A DNA stretch of 64,000 nt from Alphaproteobacteria bacterium (GTDB taxonomy: Bacteria > Pseudomonadota > Alphaproteobacteria > UBA7887). This document shows positions 54,367-64,000 of this stretch, in pieces. The notes beneath the pieces are model-generated. The model was not told the origin of the DNA. It searched no databases and saw only the letters and a program-made list of their open reading frames with translations. A program made the position numbers and the translations under genes. Position 1 is the first letter of the stretch; the number at the start of each line of letters is the position of its first letter. The stretch spans positions 35,622-99,621 of the forward strand of contig JASLYQ010000009.1 in the NCBI GenBank assembly GCA_030739735.1, in the 5' to 3' direction.

Positions 54367-56433
54367 CTAACGCCCTTCTGTTCGCCAGGCAACGAGCAGA
54401 CCGCCAAGGGTGAGCGCTAGCAGCAGCCAGGCCGGCAAAAGCGGGTGCTGATCGAGGCCGGTGACCAGGTAGCGGCGGCGCTCGACCAGGCCGAGCCAGC
54501 CGCGGCCGGCCGCGGTGCGTCCGGCGCGCACTTTGCGCAGGGTCGGCACGCCACCTTCCGCCAGCCACACTAGGCCGCCGCCCGTAGCCTCGGTAAGCGG
54601 GCCGAGAACCGCCTCCGTAGCGCGCACGTCTTCCATCTCGCGTCTATCGGCACTGCCGAGCACGGCGATCGCAGCATGGTCGTCGTGGGTAAAGCGCCAG
54701 AGGCCCGGTGGCGCCCCAGCGATGCGCACCGTGGCCGTACCGTCACCGCGCTCTTCCAGCGCCAGCATGCTGCGCGCACCATCGGGAGCGATCACGGACA
54801 AGGCCCCTTCTACGGGTGTCAAGCTGCGACGAGTAACAAAGATCTGCCCATCAAGCGCCTCGGCCACCAGGTTCTCTTCCTCGAGGTCCGGCTCCTTCAT
54901 CAGCCAATGAACCAAGCGCCGTAGCATATCTGATTGCGGCCCCCCGCCTTCGAAGCCCTTGGCCCAGAGCCAGGATTGGTCGGAAAGCAGCTGGGCCACT
55001 CGGCCCTCGCCGACGCGCTCGAGCACCAGCAGGGGCATCTCGCTATGCCCCTGCATAAGCGGAATGCCGCCGCGCAGATCGGCGCCTATGTGACGGAACC
55101 AACGGCCCCATTGCGGCGTCATGTCGCTTTGCGAACCATTTCCCAACAAAACATTTGTTACGGGATGACGATAGCCGAAATCTGTCAGCCGCGGTAGGAA
55201 CGGTTGGGAGTGGACCTGCCCGTTGGGTCGCGCCGGCAGCACCGTCCCAAGGGGTGTCGAGGCAAGGCTGAGCGGAGAAGCGAAGGCAGGACCAGCCGCA
55301 TCGAACACGGCGCCGCCGCCAAGAACATAATCTACGACGTTTTCAAGATAGAGCATGGGCAGAATGCCGCGCCGGTGATAGCTGTCAAAAATCACCAAGT
55401 CGAACTTACCGAGATCGGCGGCGAAGAGCTCATCTGCCGGGAACGGGATCAACGAAAGTTCGCGCACGGGCGTCAAGTCCGAGGTGTTGGGCGGGCGTAG
55501 AATAGTGAGATGTACGAGATCGACCGAAGGGTCGGCTTTTAGCAGGTTGCGCCAGCTGCGCAGGCCGGCATTCGGCTCACCCGAGACCAGCATGACGCGC
55601 AGGCGGTCGCGCACGCCATTGATCACAGCCACCACATGGTTGTTGAGCACCGTCAACTCGTCGTCACTTGCGGCCACGGCCAACTCCACTACCGTGGTGC
55701 CGGCGTGGTCGATGGGCACCGTCACGGCCGACGCCTCGTCGACCCTCAGCGCCATATGGCGCTCCAGCCCGCCATCCACCGAGACCAGCAGCGTCACCGG
55801 CTCGCCGACAACCGCATCATCTACCACACGCACGATCAGGGTCACTTCATCGCCAACGATGCCATACCCCGGAGCCTGCTCCAGGGCCAGACGGCGATCG
55901 CGCTCATCCGGCTCGCCGGTGAGCAGCACATGCAGCGGCCCGAGCGATAACGCCCCATCGCCAACGGGTGCATCATGTACTTGGCCGTCGGTCAGCAGCA
56001 GGGTACCGGCCAGACGCTCGGGCGGAACGTCGGCAAGCAGACGCGCCGCAGCATCAAATAGGCGCGTGCCCTCGGCGCCACTACTTTGCGGCAGCACCGC
56101 GATCCGGGTCTCGAGATCTGGCAGATTGCCGAGCGCCGCGACCAACGCGGCCTCAGCCCCATCCGTCTGGGCACGCCGCTCGCTGATATTCTGGCTCTCG
56201 GAGCGGTCGACGATCAGTGCGAAAACGTCGGGCAGCGGCCGGCGCTGCTCGCGGCTGATAGAGGGACCAAGCAGGCTGAGTAGCAAAACCGCCGCCACCA
56301 ACGTCCGCCAACCGGAGCCGCGCATCTTGTTCTTTGCCGAAAGCACGAGCAGCGCAAGCGTCGGCAACGCTAGCACAGCTAACAGCCAGAAGGGCAGAAA
56401 CGGCGAGAAGACAATGGCCATCGCGCTGTCCAC
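54367..56433 (-). CDS. Membrane protein with VWA-like and glutamine-amidotransferase-like domains
   Basis: A 688-aa protein, last gene of the MoxR/DUF58 block. Two N-terminal membrane helices (residues 12-32 and 42-58), a VWA-like domain with a MIDAS-type DRSES (Asp76, Ser78, Ser80) and TLLLTDGQVHDAP, a beta-rich middle, then a class I glutamine-amidotransferase-like region (LVIFDSYHRRGILPMLYLEN, VVDYVLGGGAVFDAAG) without the catalytic Cys-His pair, and a C-terminal membrane helix (PAWLLLALTLGGLLVAW). A GTG start with GGAG 8 bases upstream is used; ATG 56421 is an alternative. Confidence 0.75.
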   Translation of the reverse strand: MDSAMAIVFSPFLPFWLLAVLALPTLALLVLSAKNKMRGSGWRTLVAAVLLLSLLGPSISREQRRPLPDVFALIVDRSESQNISERRAQTDGAEAALVAALGNLPDLETRIAVLPQSSGAEGTRLFDAAARLLADVPPERLAGTLLLTDGQVHDAPVGDGALSLGPLHVLLTGEPDERDRRLALEQAPGYGIVGDEVTLIVRVVDDAVVGEPVTLLVSVDGGLERHMALRVDEASAVTVPIDHAGTTVVELAVAASDDELTVLNNHVVAVINGVRDRLRVMLVSGEPNAGLRSWRNLLKADPSVDLVHLTILRPPNTSDLTPVRELSLIPFPADELFAADLGKFDLVIFDSYHRRGILPMLYLENVVDYVLGGGAVFDAAGPAFASPLSLASTPLGTVLPARPNGQVHSQPFLPRLTDFGYRHPVTNVLLGNGSQSDMTPQWGRWFRHIGADLRGGIPLMQGHSEMPLLVLERVGEGRVAQLLSDQSWLWAKGFEGGGPQSDMLRRLVHWLMKEPDLEEENLVAEALDGQIFVTRRSLTPVEGALSVIAPDGARSMLALEERGDGTATVRIAGAPPGLWRFTHDDHAAIAVLGSADRREMEDVRATEAVLGPLTEATGGGLVWLAEGGVPTLRKVRAGRTAAGRGWLGLVERRRYLVTGLDQHPLLPAWLLLALTLGGLLVAWRTEGR

Positions 56434-56438
56434 CGACG

Positions 56439-59204
56439 CTACTCCGTGACCTCTGGCGCCGGCCGCCCGAGTCGCCGTAGAATCGCCGGTATATGCACTT
56501 GATCCGCCTTATAGTTGCCCGACAAGGCATACATGGCGAGGTTCACGCCGAAGCGTAAGGCCAGCTCGCGTTGGCGCTGGCCGCCTGGCACGAGTTGGTA
56601 GAGAGGATAACCGTCTTCGTCGAGAGCCCAGGCGCCGGCATAGTCATTGCCGCCTATGATGATAGACGAAACACCGTCGTTGACGTCGCCCTCGTAGCGC
56701 TCGACCCAAAGCTCGCCGCTACGCCATCGGCCAGGAAATTCGTCGAGCAGATAGAACGAGCGCCGCAGCACATGGTCCACAGGTACCAGGCTCAGGGGCG
56801 GCACGTTGAGATCGCTCAGGATCGTCGCTAACTTGCTCTGCTGGCCGCCGATACGCCGCCCCAACACGTCGATAGGGGACTGGTCCCGAGTATCGAAGAG
56901 GATCATGCCACCGGCCCGCAGATAGGCGTCAATATTGGCTAGAGCATCGTCGGAGAGCGACACCTGATTGTCCGTTACCGGCCAATAGATGAGGGGATAG
57001 AAAGCGAGTTCGTCACGGCCAGGATTGATACCGAAGGGCCGGCCGGCCTTCACCGCGGTGCGGGTACGTAGAATCATCGTCAGCCCGCTCAGCCCTTGGC
57101 GGCTGATCGTATCGACCTCCTCGTCGCCGGTCACCACATAGGCGAAGTGCATTTTCTCAGCGAGTTCGACAATGCGCGCATCATCGAGCGTCGTCTCCTG
57201 TGCCAGAGAGCCCGGTGGCAAAAACGCAAACACGGCAAGCGCCAGCAATGACGAAGCCGCGCCAACCCGTGACAGGCTCAGCAAGGCTCCACGCAGCCCC
57301 AGTGCGATGGCCAGGTCGATCATGGCCAGGATATAGGCCACGAGCAGAAGCCAGGGCGCCAGATCAACCTCGCGCCGGGCTTCCAGATCGAGCACCGGTG
57401 GCATGCCGGCAATCGACTCGATGGGTTGCAAGGCCAGGGTCGCGGGCGCCAGATTGAGAGCGCGACGGCGCGGCCCATCACCATATTCGCCGGGTGGATG
57501 CTCGGGCCCAACCTCGGTCGTGGCAAAGTCGGCGCCTGCGATGGCCGTCGCTTCCACGCTCGGCGCCCCCAGCCTGCCGAAGCCATCGAGGCTCGAAAGG
57601 GGCGTCAGATAGGCAGCCAGGCTACCGTCGTCAACACCACTCGCAAGAGCCACGATCCGTTGCAGCATGTCGACGAAGAGTCCCGACAGCGCCAGCGAGG
57701 ACCAGTCCGCGTTGGCGGTGGTATGAAACAGTACGAGCCAGCCATTCCCGCGCCGCTCTGCGGTCACCAGCGGCGTGCCGTCAGCGAGCCGAGCCCAGGT
57801 CTTCTCGACCAGGTCCATGCCAGGCTCGGCCAGCACTTGGCGCTCGACGTACACATCGTCGGGAACGGTAAGCCCGACGAAAGGTGAGGCCTCAGGGAAG
57901 GCGTCGAGCGGCATCGGCTGTTCCCAGGTCAGTGTGCCGCCAAGTGCGCGACCACCGCCTAGGCGAAGCGCCACCGGCATTAGATCATCACTGCCCTCAG
58001 AGAGATGCGGCCCGGCGAAACGCACCAGTACACCCCCGGCGTCGAGCCAGCCCTCGATACGCGTCTGATCCTGACCGACCAAGCGCGCGACATCTGCGAG
58101 CACGAGAACGGAGAGTCCGCTATCCAACAGTTCGGGTATAGACCCGAGCCGCACCTCGCTAAAGGGCCGCAAGGCGCGATCCAGATAGTACAGCTCCGAG
58201 AGCAGGGGCTGATTGCGCTCGCTACCGCCGCCCGACACTAGCCCGACGGGACGGCGGCGCCAGCGCTCATCGAGCAGGATCACGGCGCCAGCACTCCTCT
58301 CGCCGTCAATATCGAGGCGTGCGATCTCGTTGCGCACCGCCGTCGGCACTTCCAAAATTGCCTCGACGGCGGTAGCCTCAGCATCGAAGATCAGCCGCTG
58401 GCGCGCCAAGATACGGCCATCGGAGGCCAGCGCTCGCACCTCGACGGCCTCGTCCGCGCCCGCGGCCACGCGTCTCGCCCGCAGGCTCAAGATCTCGCGG
58501 TCGTCGCGCGGTGGCAACAGCACCTTAGCGCGCGCGACCTGCGCCGCAACATACACCGTCAGAGGACCTATATCACGGAGCGCGGACACGAATTTCCCGT
58601 CCTCTGCCATGTGGCCGGATGCTAGCCCGTCGCTGAGCCAGGCGACCTGCATGGTTTCGCCTACATCTTCAGCCGCTTCGGCCACGGCCCACCTTGCACT
58701 GCCGCGGTCGACCGGCCAAGGCTTCGGCACCAAAGCCAGAACGCGCTCCAGGGCATCCGCCGCAGTGATGAGACCGCTCGTGGGGTTTGCTGTGCCAGGG
58801 GCGGTCGTTGCGATCATGACCGCCCGCTCTTGGCGTTCAGCCTTGGCCAGCAAGGCCTCCGCACGTGCCAAGCGCGTCTGCCAGGTTGGTGCTGCGGCCC
58901 AGCCGTCATCTACAACCAGCAGCAGGGGGCCGTCGCTTTCGGCCTCGTGCGAGGCATCGAGCAGGGGGCCGGCACAGGCAATAATGACAAGGGCGGCAAG
59001 CAACAGGCGCAGCAGCAAGAGCCAAAGCGGTGTGCAGCTCGGCGTCTCCTCGGTCTCGCGCAACCCAAGCAACAGACGTACGGCTGGAAAGGCCAGCTGC
59101 CGCGGCGCCGGCGGATTGACGCGTAGCAGCCACCAGATTACCGGCAGCGCAGCCAGAGTTGCCAACAACCAGGGGGTCGCGAAACTGAGCGCGGCCAAGC
59201 TCAT
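56439..59204 (-). CDS. BatA-like/DUF4159 membrane protein
   Basis: A 921-aa protein. The N-terminus is the BatA/DUF4381-type double-helix region (LSFATPWLLATLAALPVIWW, LLLLRLLLAALVIIACAGPL) with a degenerate VWA-like section (LLLVVDDGWAAAPTW). Near the C-terminus lies DUF4159: FAYVVTGDEEVDTISRQGLS, INPGRDELAFYPLIYWPVTD and GGMILFDTRDQSP. Such proteins are always found with MoxR ATPases and DUF58 proteins. The start overlaps the DUF58 gene end by 4 bases and the next gene begins 5 bases after its stop, so all are one operon. Confidence 0.85.
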   Translation of the reverse strand: MSLAALSFATPWLLATLAALPVIWWLLRVNPPAPRQLAFPAVRLLLGLRETEETPSCTPLWLLLLRLLLAALVIIACAGPLLDASHEAESDGPLLLVVDDGWAAAPTWQTRLARAEALLAKAERQERAVMIATTAPGTANPTSGLITAADALERVLALVPKPWPVDRGSARWAVAEAAEDVGETMQVAWLSDGLASGHMAEDGKFVSALRDIGPLTVYVAAQVARAKVLLPPRDDREILSLRARRVAAGADEAVEVRALASDGRILARQRLIFDAEATAVEAILEVPTAVRNEIARLDIDGERSAGAVILLDERWRRRPVGLVSGGGSERNQPLLSELYYLDRALRPFSEVRLGSIPELLDSGLSVLVLADVARLVGQDQTRIEGWLDAGGVLVRFAGPHLSEGSDDLMPVALRLGGGRALGGTLTWEQPMPLDAFPEASPFVGLTVPDDVYVERQVLAEPGMDLVEKTWARLADGTPLVTAERRGNGWLVLFHTTANADWSSLALSGLFVDMLQRIVALASGVDDGSLAAYLTPLSSLDGFGRLGAPSVEATAIAGADFATTEVGPEHPPGEYGDGPRRRALNLAPATLALQPIESIAGMPPVLDLEARREVDLAPWLLLVAYILAMIDLAIALGLRGALLSLSRVGAASSLLALAVFAFLPPGSLAQETTLDDARIVELAEKMHFAYVVTGDEEVDTISRQGLSGLTMILRTRTAVKAGRPFGINPGRDELAFYPLIYWPVTDNQVSLSDDALANIDAYLRAGGMILFDTRDQSPIDVLGRRIGGQQSKLATILSDLNVPPLSLVPVDHVLRRSFYLLDEFPGRWRSGELWVERYEGDVNDGVSSIIIGGNDYAGAWALDEDGYPLYQLVPGGQRQRELALRFGVNLAMYALSGNYKADQVHIPAILRRLGRPAPEVTE

Positions 59205-60082
59205 CGGCGCCGGCTAACTTCGTCCGAAAGGCCTAGATAAAGCGCCAGTAATGCGGTTTCCGGCGTATGGTCGGTACGATGACCGAGAAAACGCCAACCG
59301 ACCTGACGGCAAATTGTTGCCAACGCGTTGCGCTGCGCCGCAAGGCGCGCGTGATAGGCGGGGCGGATCGCCTCGACACGCCTGATCAGGGGATTGCCCT
59401 CACCTTCCAGGCCCTGAAAGCGGACACGGCCCGCATAAGGCAGGCTTTCCTCGGCTGGATCCAGCACCTGCACCAAGCTGCCCTCGGCACCATCGCCGGC
59501 GAGCCCACGCACGACCTGCTCGATAGCTTCGGGCGGATCGAGAAAATCCCCGATAAGCACAATCTGGGCGTGGCGCGGCAGGGCTTCGCGGGAGAGAATA
59601 CCATCGGCGTCACTGGTGTTGCGCGCGATGGCCTCGCCGAGACGTGCCAGGGCTACACTGCCCCGCAACGGCCGCCGGCCGCCCTCACCGAGCAGAGCTA
59701 CCTGCTCGCCGCCCCGCAACAACAGGTCCGCAAGACCCAGTAAAATGACATTGGCACGGTGCCGCTTAGTGGTCGACAGGCCCTGCGAGGCGAAATTCAT
59801 CGACGGCGAAGCGTCGCACCAAAGCCAGACAGTGGCCGAGGCTTCCCATTCCTGCTCCCGCACATAAAGGCGATCGGACTTAGCCGAGCGCCGCCAATCA
59901 ATCATCGCGGCCGGATCACCCGTCTCGTACCGCCGAAATTGCCAGAACGTTTCGCCCGGCCCCGAGCGACGGCGGCCGTGAACCCCTTGCTGGACGGTCG
60001 CTGCGACGCGACGCGCCTCGACTAGCAAAGGCGGCAGGCCAGCTGCCGCGCGCTCCGCCTCCCGCCTGGCTTCGAGGCTCAT
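59201..60082 (-). CDS. DUF58 domain protein
   Basis: A 293-aa protein of the DUF58 family, which contains a VWA-like fold. Diagnostic: GETFWQFRRYETGDPAAMID, WRRSAKSDRLYVREQEWEAS, then the metal-site-like WLWCDASPSMNFAS. DUF58 proteins work with MoxR ATPases, possibly in protein maturation at the membrane; the molecular role is unsettled. The previous gene, moxR, ends 7 bases upstream. Confidence 0.9.
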   Translation of the reverse strand: MSLEARREAERAAAGLPPLLVEARRVAATVQQGVHGRRRSGPGETFWQFRRYETGDPAAMIDWRRSAKSDRLYVREQEWEASATVWLWCDASPSMNFASQGLSTTKRHRANVILLGLADLLLRGGEQVALLGEGGRRPLRGSVALARLGEAIARNTSDADGILSREALPRHAQIVLIGDFLDPPEAIEQVVRGLAGDGAEGSLVQVLDPAEESLPYAGRVRFQGLEGEGNPLIRRVEAIRPAYHARLAAQRNALATICRQVGWRFLGHRTDHTPETALLALYLGLSDEVSRRR

Positions 60083-60089
60083 CGCCGCC

Positions 60090-61100
<1,011 letters not shown>

Positions 61101-61137
61101 CCTGTTAGCGACCCGTGCTTTGGGTTAACGTATCTGG

Positions 61138-61704
61138 ATGGAAGGAAAGCCAACCAGTGAGAGGTCGGAACTGTCCGGGCTCGATGCCTTGCCAGCGAGC
61201 GTGGACTTGGATCCGGTGCTCTGCGGCGACATCGATATCCGCATAGGCCGCGACGGGACGTGGTTTTATCACGGCTCGCCGATCGGCCGCAAACCGCTGG
61301 TCCGCCTGTTTGCGTCGGTGCTACGGCGCGAAGCGGACGGCGAGTATTGGATGGTGACCCCGGTCGAGCGAGCGCGCATCCGCGTGGATGACGCGCCTTT
61401 CGTGGCCGTAGCCATGACGGTGCTGGGTAACGGCCGCGATCAGTGTCTCCAATTCCATACCAATGTCGATGCTACGGTGGTGGCCGGGCTCCCGCATCCC
61501 CTGCGGGTCACCATAGATGCCGAAAGCGGCGAGCCCTCGCCCTATGTCATGATCGACGCTGTGCGTGGCCTCGAGGCGCTGGTGGCGCGCGCGGTGTTCT
61601 ACGACCTCGTGGAACTGGCGGAAGAGGACACCATGGGCGCCCTCGGGGTGTGGAGCGCCGGCACGTTCTTTATGCTGGGGTCCGCGGTTGAGGAGAATAT
61701 CTGA
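61138..61704 (+). CDS. DUF1285 family protein
   Basis: A 188-aa cytoplasmic protein: GDIDIRIGRDGTWFYHGSPI, GRKPLVRLFASVLRREADGE, YWMVTPVERARIRVDDAPFV. This fold (DUF1285) is of unknown biochemical role and commonly stands next to MoxR, NudL and cca in alphaproteobacteria. It ends 2 bases before the NudL gene, consistent with one operon. Confidence 0.9.
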   Translation: MEGKPTSERSELSGLDALPASVDLDPVLCGDIDIRIGRDGTWFYHGSPIGRKPLVRLFASVLRREADGEYWMVTPVERARIRVDDAPFVAVAMTVLGNGRDQCLQFHTNVDATVVAGLPHPLRVTIDAESGEPSPYVMIDAVRGLEALVARAVFYDLVELAEEDTMGALGVWSAGTFFMLGSAVEENI

Positions 61705-61706
61705 GC

Positions 61707-62312
61707 ATGCGGGCGCAAATTACCGAGCGCATGGCAGCGCACGAGGCAGCTGGCGTCATCGATGCCTCGTCGTCGGCAGAGCCGGCGCTGAATGGCACTG
61801 TGGCCGTGGCGGCGGCCGTGCTGATGCCTTTGATCGACCGAGCGAACGGCATGACCGTGTTACTCACGCGCCGCAGCGACCATCTCAACGATCACGCCGG
61901 GCAGGTTAGCTTCCCAGGAGGGCGTACGGAACCGCACGACCGCGACGCGATAGAGACGGCATTGCGCGAAACGCAGGAGGAGATCGGCCTGCCGCGCCAT
62001 CGCATCGAGATCGCGGGCACGCTGGATACCTGCATCACCGGCACTGGCTTTTCCATAGTGCCCGTAGTCGGATTCGTCGCACCGCCACTCGATATCGAGC
62101 GCGACCTAGTGCTCGACAGCTTCGAGGTGGCGGAAGCCTTCGAAGTGCCGCTCGACCATATGCTTGACCCGGCAAACCGCAAGCGGCGCCGGGCCATCGC
62201 CAAAGGCCGCCGCCGCGAGTTCTACGTCGTCAACTACCACCAACACACTATCTGGGGCGCCACCGCTCGCATGCTGGTGAATCTCCACGAGGTGCTGCAG
62301 GAGGGGCCTTGA
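61707..62312 (+). CDS. nudL: CoA pyrophosphatase, Nudix family
   Basis: A 201-aa Nudix hydrolase of the NudL (CoA diphosphatase) group: LLTRRSDHLNDHAGQVSFPG, then GGRTEPHDRDAIETALRE leading to TQEEIGL. The N-terminal HAGQVSFPGG is the CoA-specific signature next to the Nudix box. It cleaves CoA and related ADP-ribose-like compounds, limiting cofactor damage. The stop overlaps the DUF6111 TTG start by 3 bases (TTGA). Confidence 0.9.
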   Translation: MRAQITERMAAHEAAGVIDASSSAEPALNGTVAVAAAVLMPLIDRANGMTVLLTRRSDHLNDHAGQVSFPGGRTEPHDRDAIETALRETQEEIGLPRHRIEIAGTLDTCITGTGFSIVPVVGFVAPPLDIERDLVLDSFEVAEAFEVPLDHMLDPANRKRRRAIAKGRRREFYVVNYHQHTIWGATARMLVNLHEVLQEGP

Positions 62313-62584
62313 GCAATATCCTGGTCAAGTTACTGCCGCTGCTGCTGCCGATCGCGGCCTATCTCGTCTGGTGGTGGCTAAGCCGCGGCAAGGCCTTAGC
62401 GATGGGTCAGCCGCCGCCTGAACTGGCCAAGGGCCCCTGGGCCTATCTGATCGCCGCCGGACTGATCTTGGTGCTGGCCGGCCTGATCTATACGGGTATG
62501 ACCCAGGGAGAGAAGCCCGGTGGAATCTATGTGCCACCCGCCTTCGAGAACGGGCGGATCGTTCCTGGTCATATTGACCGTTAG
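62309..62584 (+). CDS. DUF6111-like small membrane protein
   Basis: A 91-aa protein with two membrane helices (VKLLPLLLPIAAYLVWWWLS and WAYLIAAGLILVLAGLIYTG) and a polar C-terminus ending YVPPAFENGRIVPGHIDR. This matches the DUF6111 family found between NudL and cca in Rhodospirillales. Function unknown. A TTG start overlapping the previous stop is used, as no ATG gives the same N-terminus. Confidence 0.82.
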   Translation: MSNILVKLLPLLLPIAAYLVWWWLSRGKALAMGQPPPELAKGPWAYLIAAGLILVLAGLIYTGMTQGEKPGGIYVPPAFENGRIVPGHIDR

Positions 62585-62587
62585 CGG

Positions 62588-63811
62588 ATGAAGCCGAGCA
62601 CGCGAATCGCACCGCGACCGTGGATGGCGGCGCCCGAGACAACAGCGGTACTGGCGGCGCTTGGTGCGCGCGGTGAGACGGTGCGCTTCGTTGGTGGCTG
62701 CGTGCGCGACACGTTGCTCGACCGCGCCATCACAGATATCGATATCGCCACGCCGGACCGACCGGAGACGGTAATGGCGCTGGCAGCAACCGCCGAGCTG
62801 CGGGTGCTGCCCACGGGACTCGACCACGGCACCGTCACCGTGGTCTCGCAAGGTCGCGTCTTTGAGGTGACTACGCTGCGCCGCGATGTTGAAACCTTCG
62901 GCCGCCATGCCCGCGTCACATTCACAGATGACTGGGCGGCGGACGCGGCACGGCGCGATTTTACATTCAACGCCATGTTCCTGGATGCCGACGGCACGCT
63001 TTACGACGCCCACAGCGGCGCCGAGGACCTAGCGGCCGGCCGGGTGCGCTTCGTCGGTGAGGCCGTACGCCGCATCAAAGAGGACGTGCTGCGCCTACTG
63101 CGCTTTTTTCGCTTCCTCGCCTGGTACGGCAAAGGCGAGGCGGACGCCGAAGCACTCGACGCCTGCGCTACCGCTGCCGGCAGTCTGGAAACCCTGTCCG
63201 GTGAGCGCGTGCAGACAGAATTACTGAAGCTGCTCGCAGCTGATGATCCCTTACCCACGCTCACATTGATGGCCGACCGCGGGATATTCCGGTATTTGCT
63301 GCCCCATACGCGCAAGGATTGGCCCAGGCGGCTCGCCGCCTTGATCGCGATCGAACGGACGCACGGCAGTAATCCCGTGCGACGCCTGGCAGCATTGGTC
63401 GCGAGTAAGCCCGAGGCGCTGGCCGAACGCCTGCGCCTGTCCCGCACCGATGCCGATCATCTCTGTGAGTTGATCACGGCCGATACGCGACCACACGCCG
63501 GCATGGAAGCCGTCGCGGTTCGCCGCATGCTCTACCGTCTCGGCAAGCGGCGCTTCAGGGAACTCGCCTTGCTTGGCGCAGCAGATGCCGGGGGCGAAGC
63601 ACCATTCTCTGCCATGCTCTCACAGGCGGAAAGCTGGGACCTTCCTAGTCTTCCGATCAGCGGCCGAGATGCCCTGGCGCTCGGCGTCCAGCCAGGTCCT
63701 GATGTCGGGGCCTTCTTGCGCACCGTCGAGACCTGGTGGATAGAGGGCGACTTCACTGCTGGCCGCGAGGCGGCGTTGGCGAAGCTTAAGTCCCTCGTCG
63801 GCGGAGATTGA
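62588..63811 (+). CDS. cca: CCA-adding tRNA nucleotidyltransferase
   Basis: A 407-aa class II enzyme adding or repairing the tRNA 3' CCA. Seen: FVGGCVRDTLLDRAITDIDI, with the two metal Asp residues in ITDIDIAT; HGTVTVVSQGRVFEVTTLRR, RRDFTFNAMFLDADG and the VRFVGEAVRRIKEDVLRLLR region. Length is typical for alphaproteobacteria (shorter than E. coli cca, lacking the HD domain). Starts 3 bases after DUF6111. No terminator with a T run is seen; a 110-base AT-rich gap follows up to an insertion-sequence end. Confidence 0.95.
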   Translation: MKPSTRIAPRPWMAAPETTAVLAALGARGETVRFVGGCVRDTLLDRAITDIDIATPDRPETVMALAATAELRVLPTGLDHGTVTVVSQGRVFEVTTLRRDVETFGRHARVTFTDDWAADAARRDFTFNAMFLDADGTLYDAHSGAEDLAAGRVRFVGEAVRRIKEDVLRLLRFFRFLAWYGKGEADAEALDACATAAGSLETLSGERVQTELLKLLAADDPLPTLTLMADRGIFRYLLPHTRKDWPRRLAALIAIERTHGSNPVRRLAALVASKPEALAERLRLSRTDADHLCELITADTRPHAGMEAVAVRRMLYRLGKRRFRELALLGAADAGGEAPFSAMLSQAESWDLPSLPISGRDALALGVQPGPDVGAFLRTVETWWIEGDFTAGREAALAKLKSLVGGD

Positions 63812-63921
63812 AATAAAATTCTGAATGGCAATTCATCCATAAATACTCGGCAAAACTTTTCCATATTCCCGTGCGGATGACACGCTGGCACGCATATGCA
63901 TTCAAGACGAAACGTGCTCAC

Positions 63922-64000
63922 TGTGAGGTGGTCCCAGAAAATCGGACAGGTTGCTAAGGTGTATTCCGCCGGATAACGGAGGAATACGAGATGACAAAAC
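63922..64000 (+). mobile_element. Left end of an IS3-family insertion sequence (partial)
   Basis: The sequence TGTGAGGTGGTCCCAGAAAA followed by TCGGACAGG resembles the terminal inverted repeat of IS3-family elements of the IS407/IS51 type. It leads within 70 bases into a ribosome site and ATG ACA AAA, as expected for OrfA. The element continues past the window, so the right end and target duplication cannot be checked. Confidence 0.6.
63991..64000 (+). CDS. Start of a transposase OrfA gene (3' partial)
   Basis: GGAGG (63978-63982) with 8 bases to ATG 63991, then ACA AAA C. Only three codons (MTK) are visible. OrfA proteins of IS3-family elements commonly begin MTKRRR, consistent with the terminal-repeat-like sequence just upstream. 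Confidence 0.5.

Overview
The window reads as about 64 kb of chromosome from a GC-rich alphaproteobacterium, most likely of Rhodospirillales type. Three things point there: a ligA-recN-bamD block, a moxR/DUF58/DUF4159 block facing DUF1285-nudL-DUF6111-cca, and a DksA relative with a degenerate zinc finger. Most of the sequence is dense, high-GC core genome. I see no tRNA, rRNA or CRISPR array. The only mobile element is the left end of an IS3-type insertion sequence at the right edge.

Layout. 0-13.8 kb: carA (5' end cut by the window), an SDR oxidoreductase, a secreted TPR protein, a URO-D-family protein flanked by two histidine-kinase relics, a D-2-hydroxyacid dehydrogenase, an acyl-CoA dehydrogenase, uvrD, prmA, an unreported 56-aa small protein, a Xaa-Pro aminopeptidase and a DUF1499 membrane protein. 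14-19 kb: ligA, recN and bamD on the minus strand. 19-28 kb: an accessory metabolic stretch with an exported cyclase-family protein, a Tat-type solute-binding protein coupled to an inositol-monophosphatase-family enzyme, a PcaD-like hydrolase, ETF-QO, a Doc relic, a CMD-family protein coupled to a methyltransferase, a cupin and a sugar dehydrogenase-like lipoprotein. 28.2-33.6 kb: a tight operon with a full-length TPP enzyme, a ManC-type GDP-mannose enzyme, a split two-subunit TPP decarboxylase and an MFS transporter.

33.6-36.5 kb is a low-GC, gene-poor interval with a DUF599 gene, a DksA-like gene and decayed gene fragments. 36.5-40.2 kb holds a TetR-MMPL-LolA-like operon, apparently for lipid or drug export. 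40.3-45.7 kb is the most interesting stretch: a GAF-PP2C-HATPase fusion, a STAS protein, and a complete Mla/MCE lipid transport set (permease, ATPase, MCE protein, auxiliary lipoprotein). This arrangement suggests partner-switching control of phospholipid trafficking. 45.7-54.2 kb: a PLP decarboxylase, alkA, an RND efflux pair, a large amidohydrolase with its own terminator, and an FmdB zinc ribbon. 54.4-63.8 kb: a four-gene MoxR/DUF58/BatA-DUF4159/VWA block, diverging from DUF1285, NudL, DUF6111 and CCA-adding enzyme genes.

A recurring theme is gene decay. I read four clear or likely relics in intergenic gaps: two histidine-kinase C-termini, a Doc/Fic toxin and a frameshifted 2OG-Fe(II) oxygenase. 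Two weaker ones are a flagellar-rod-like tail and a hydrolase-like tail. All functional calls come from motif reading of translated sequence; no database search was run.
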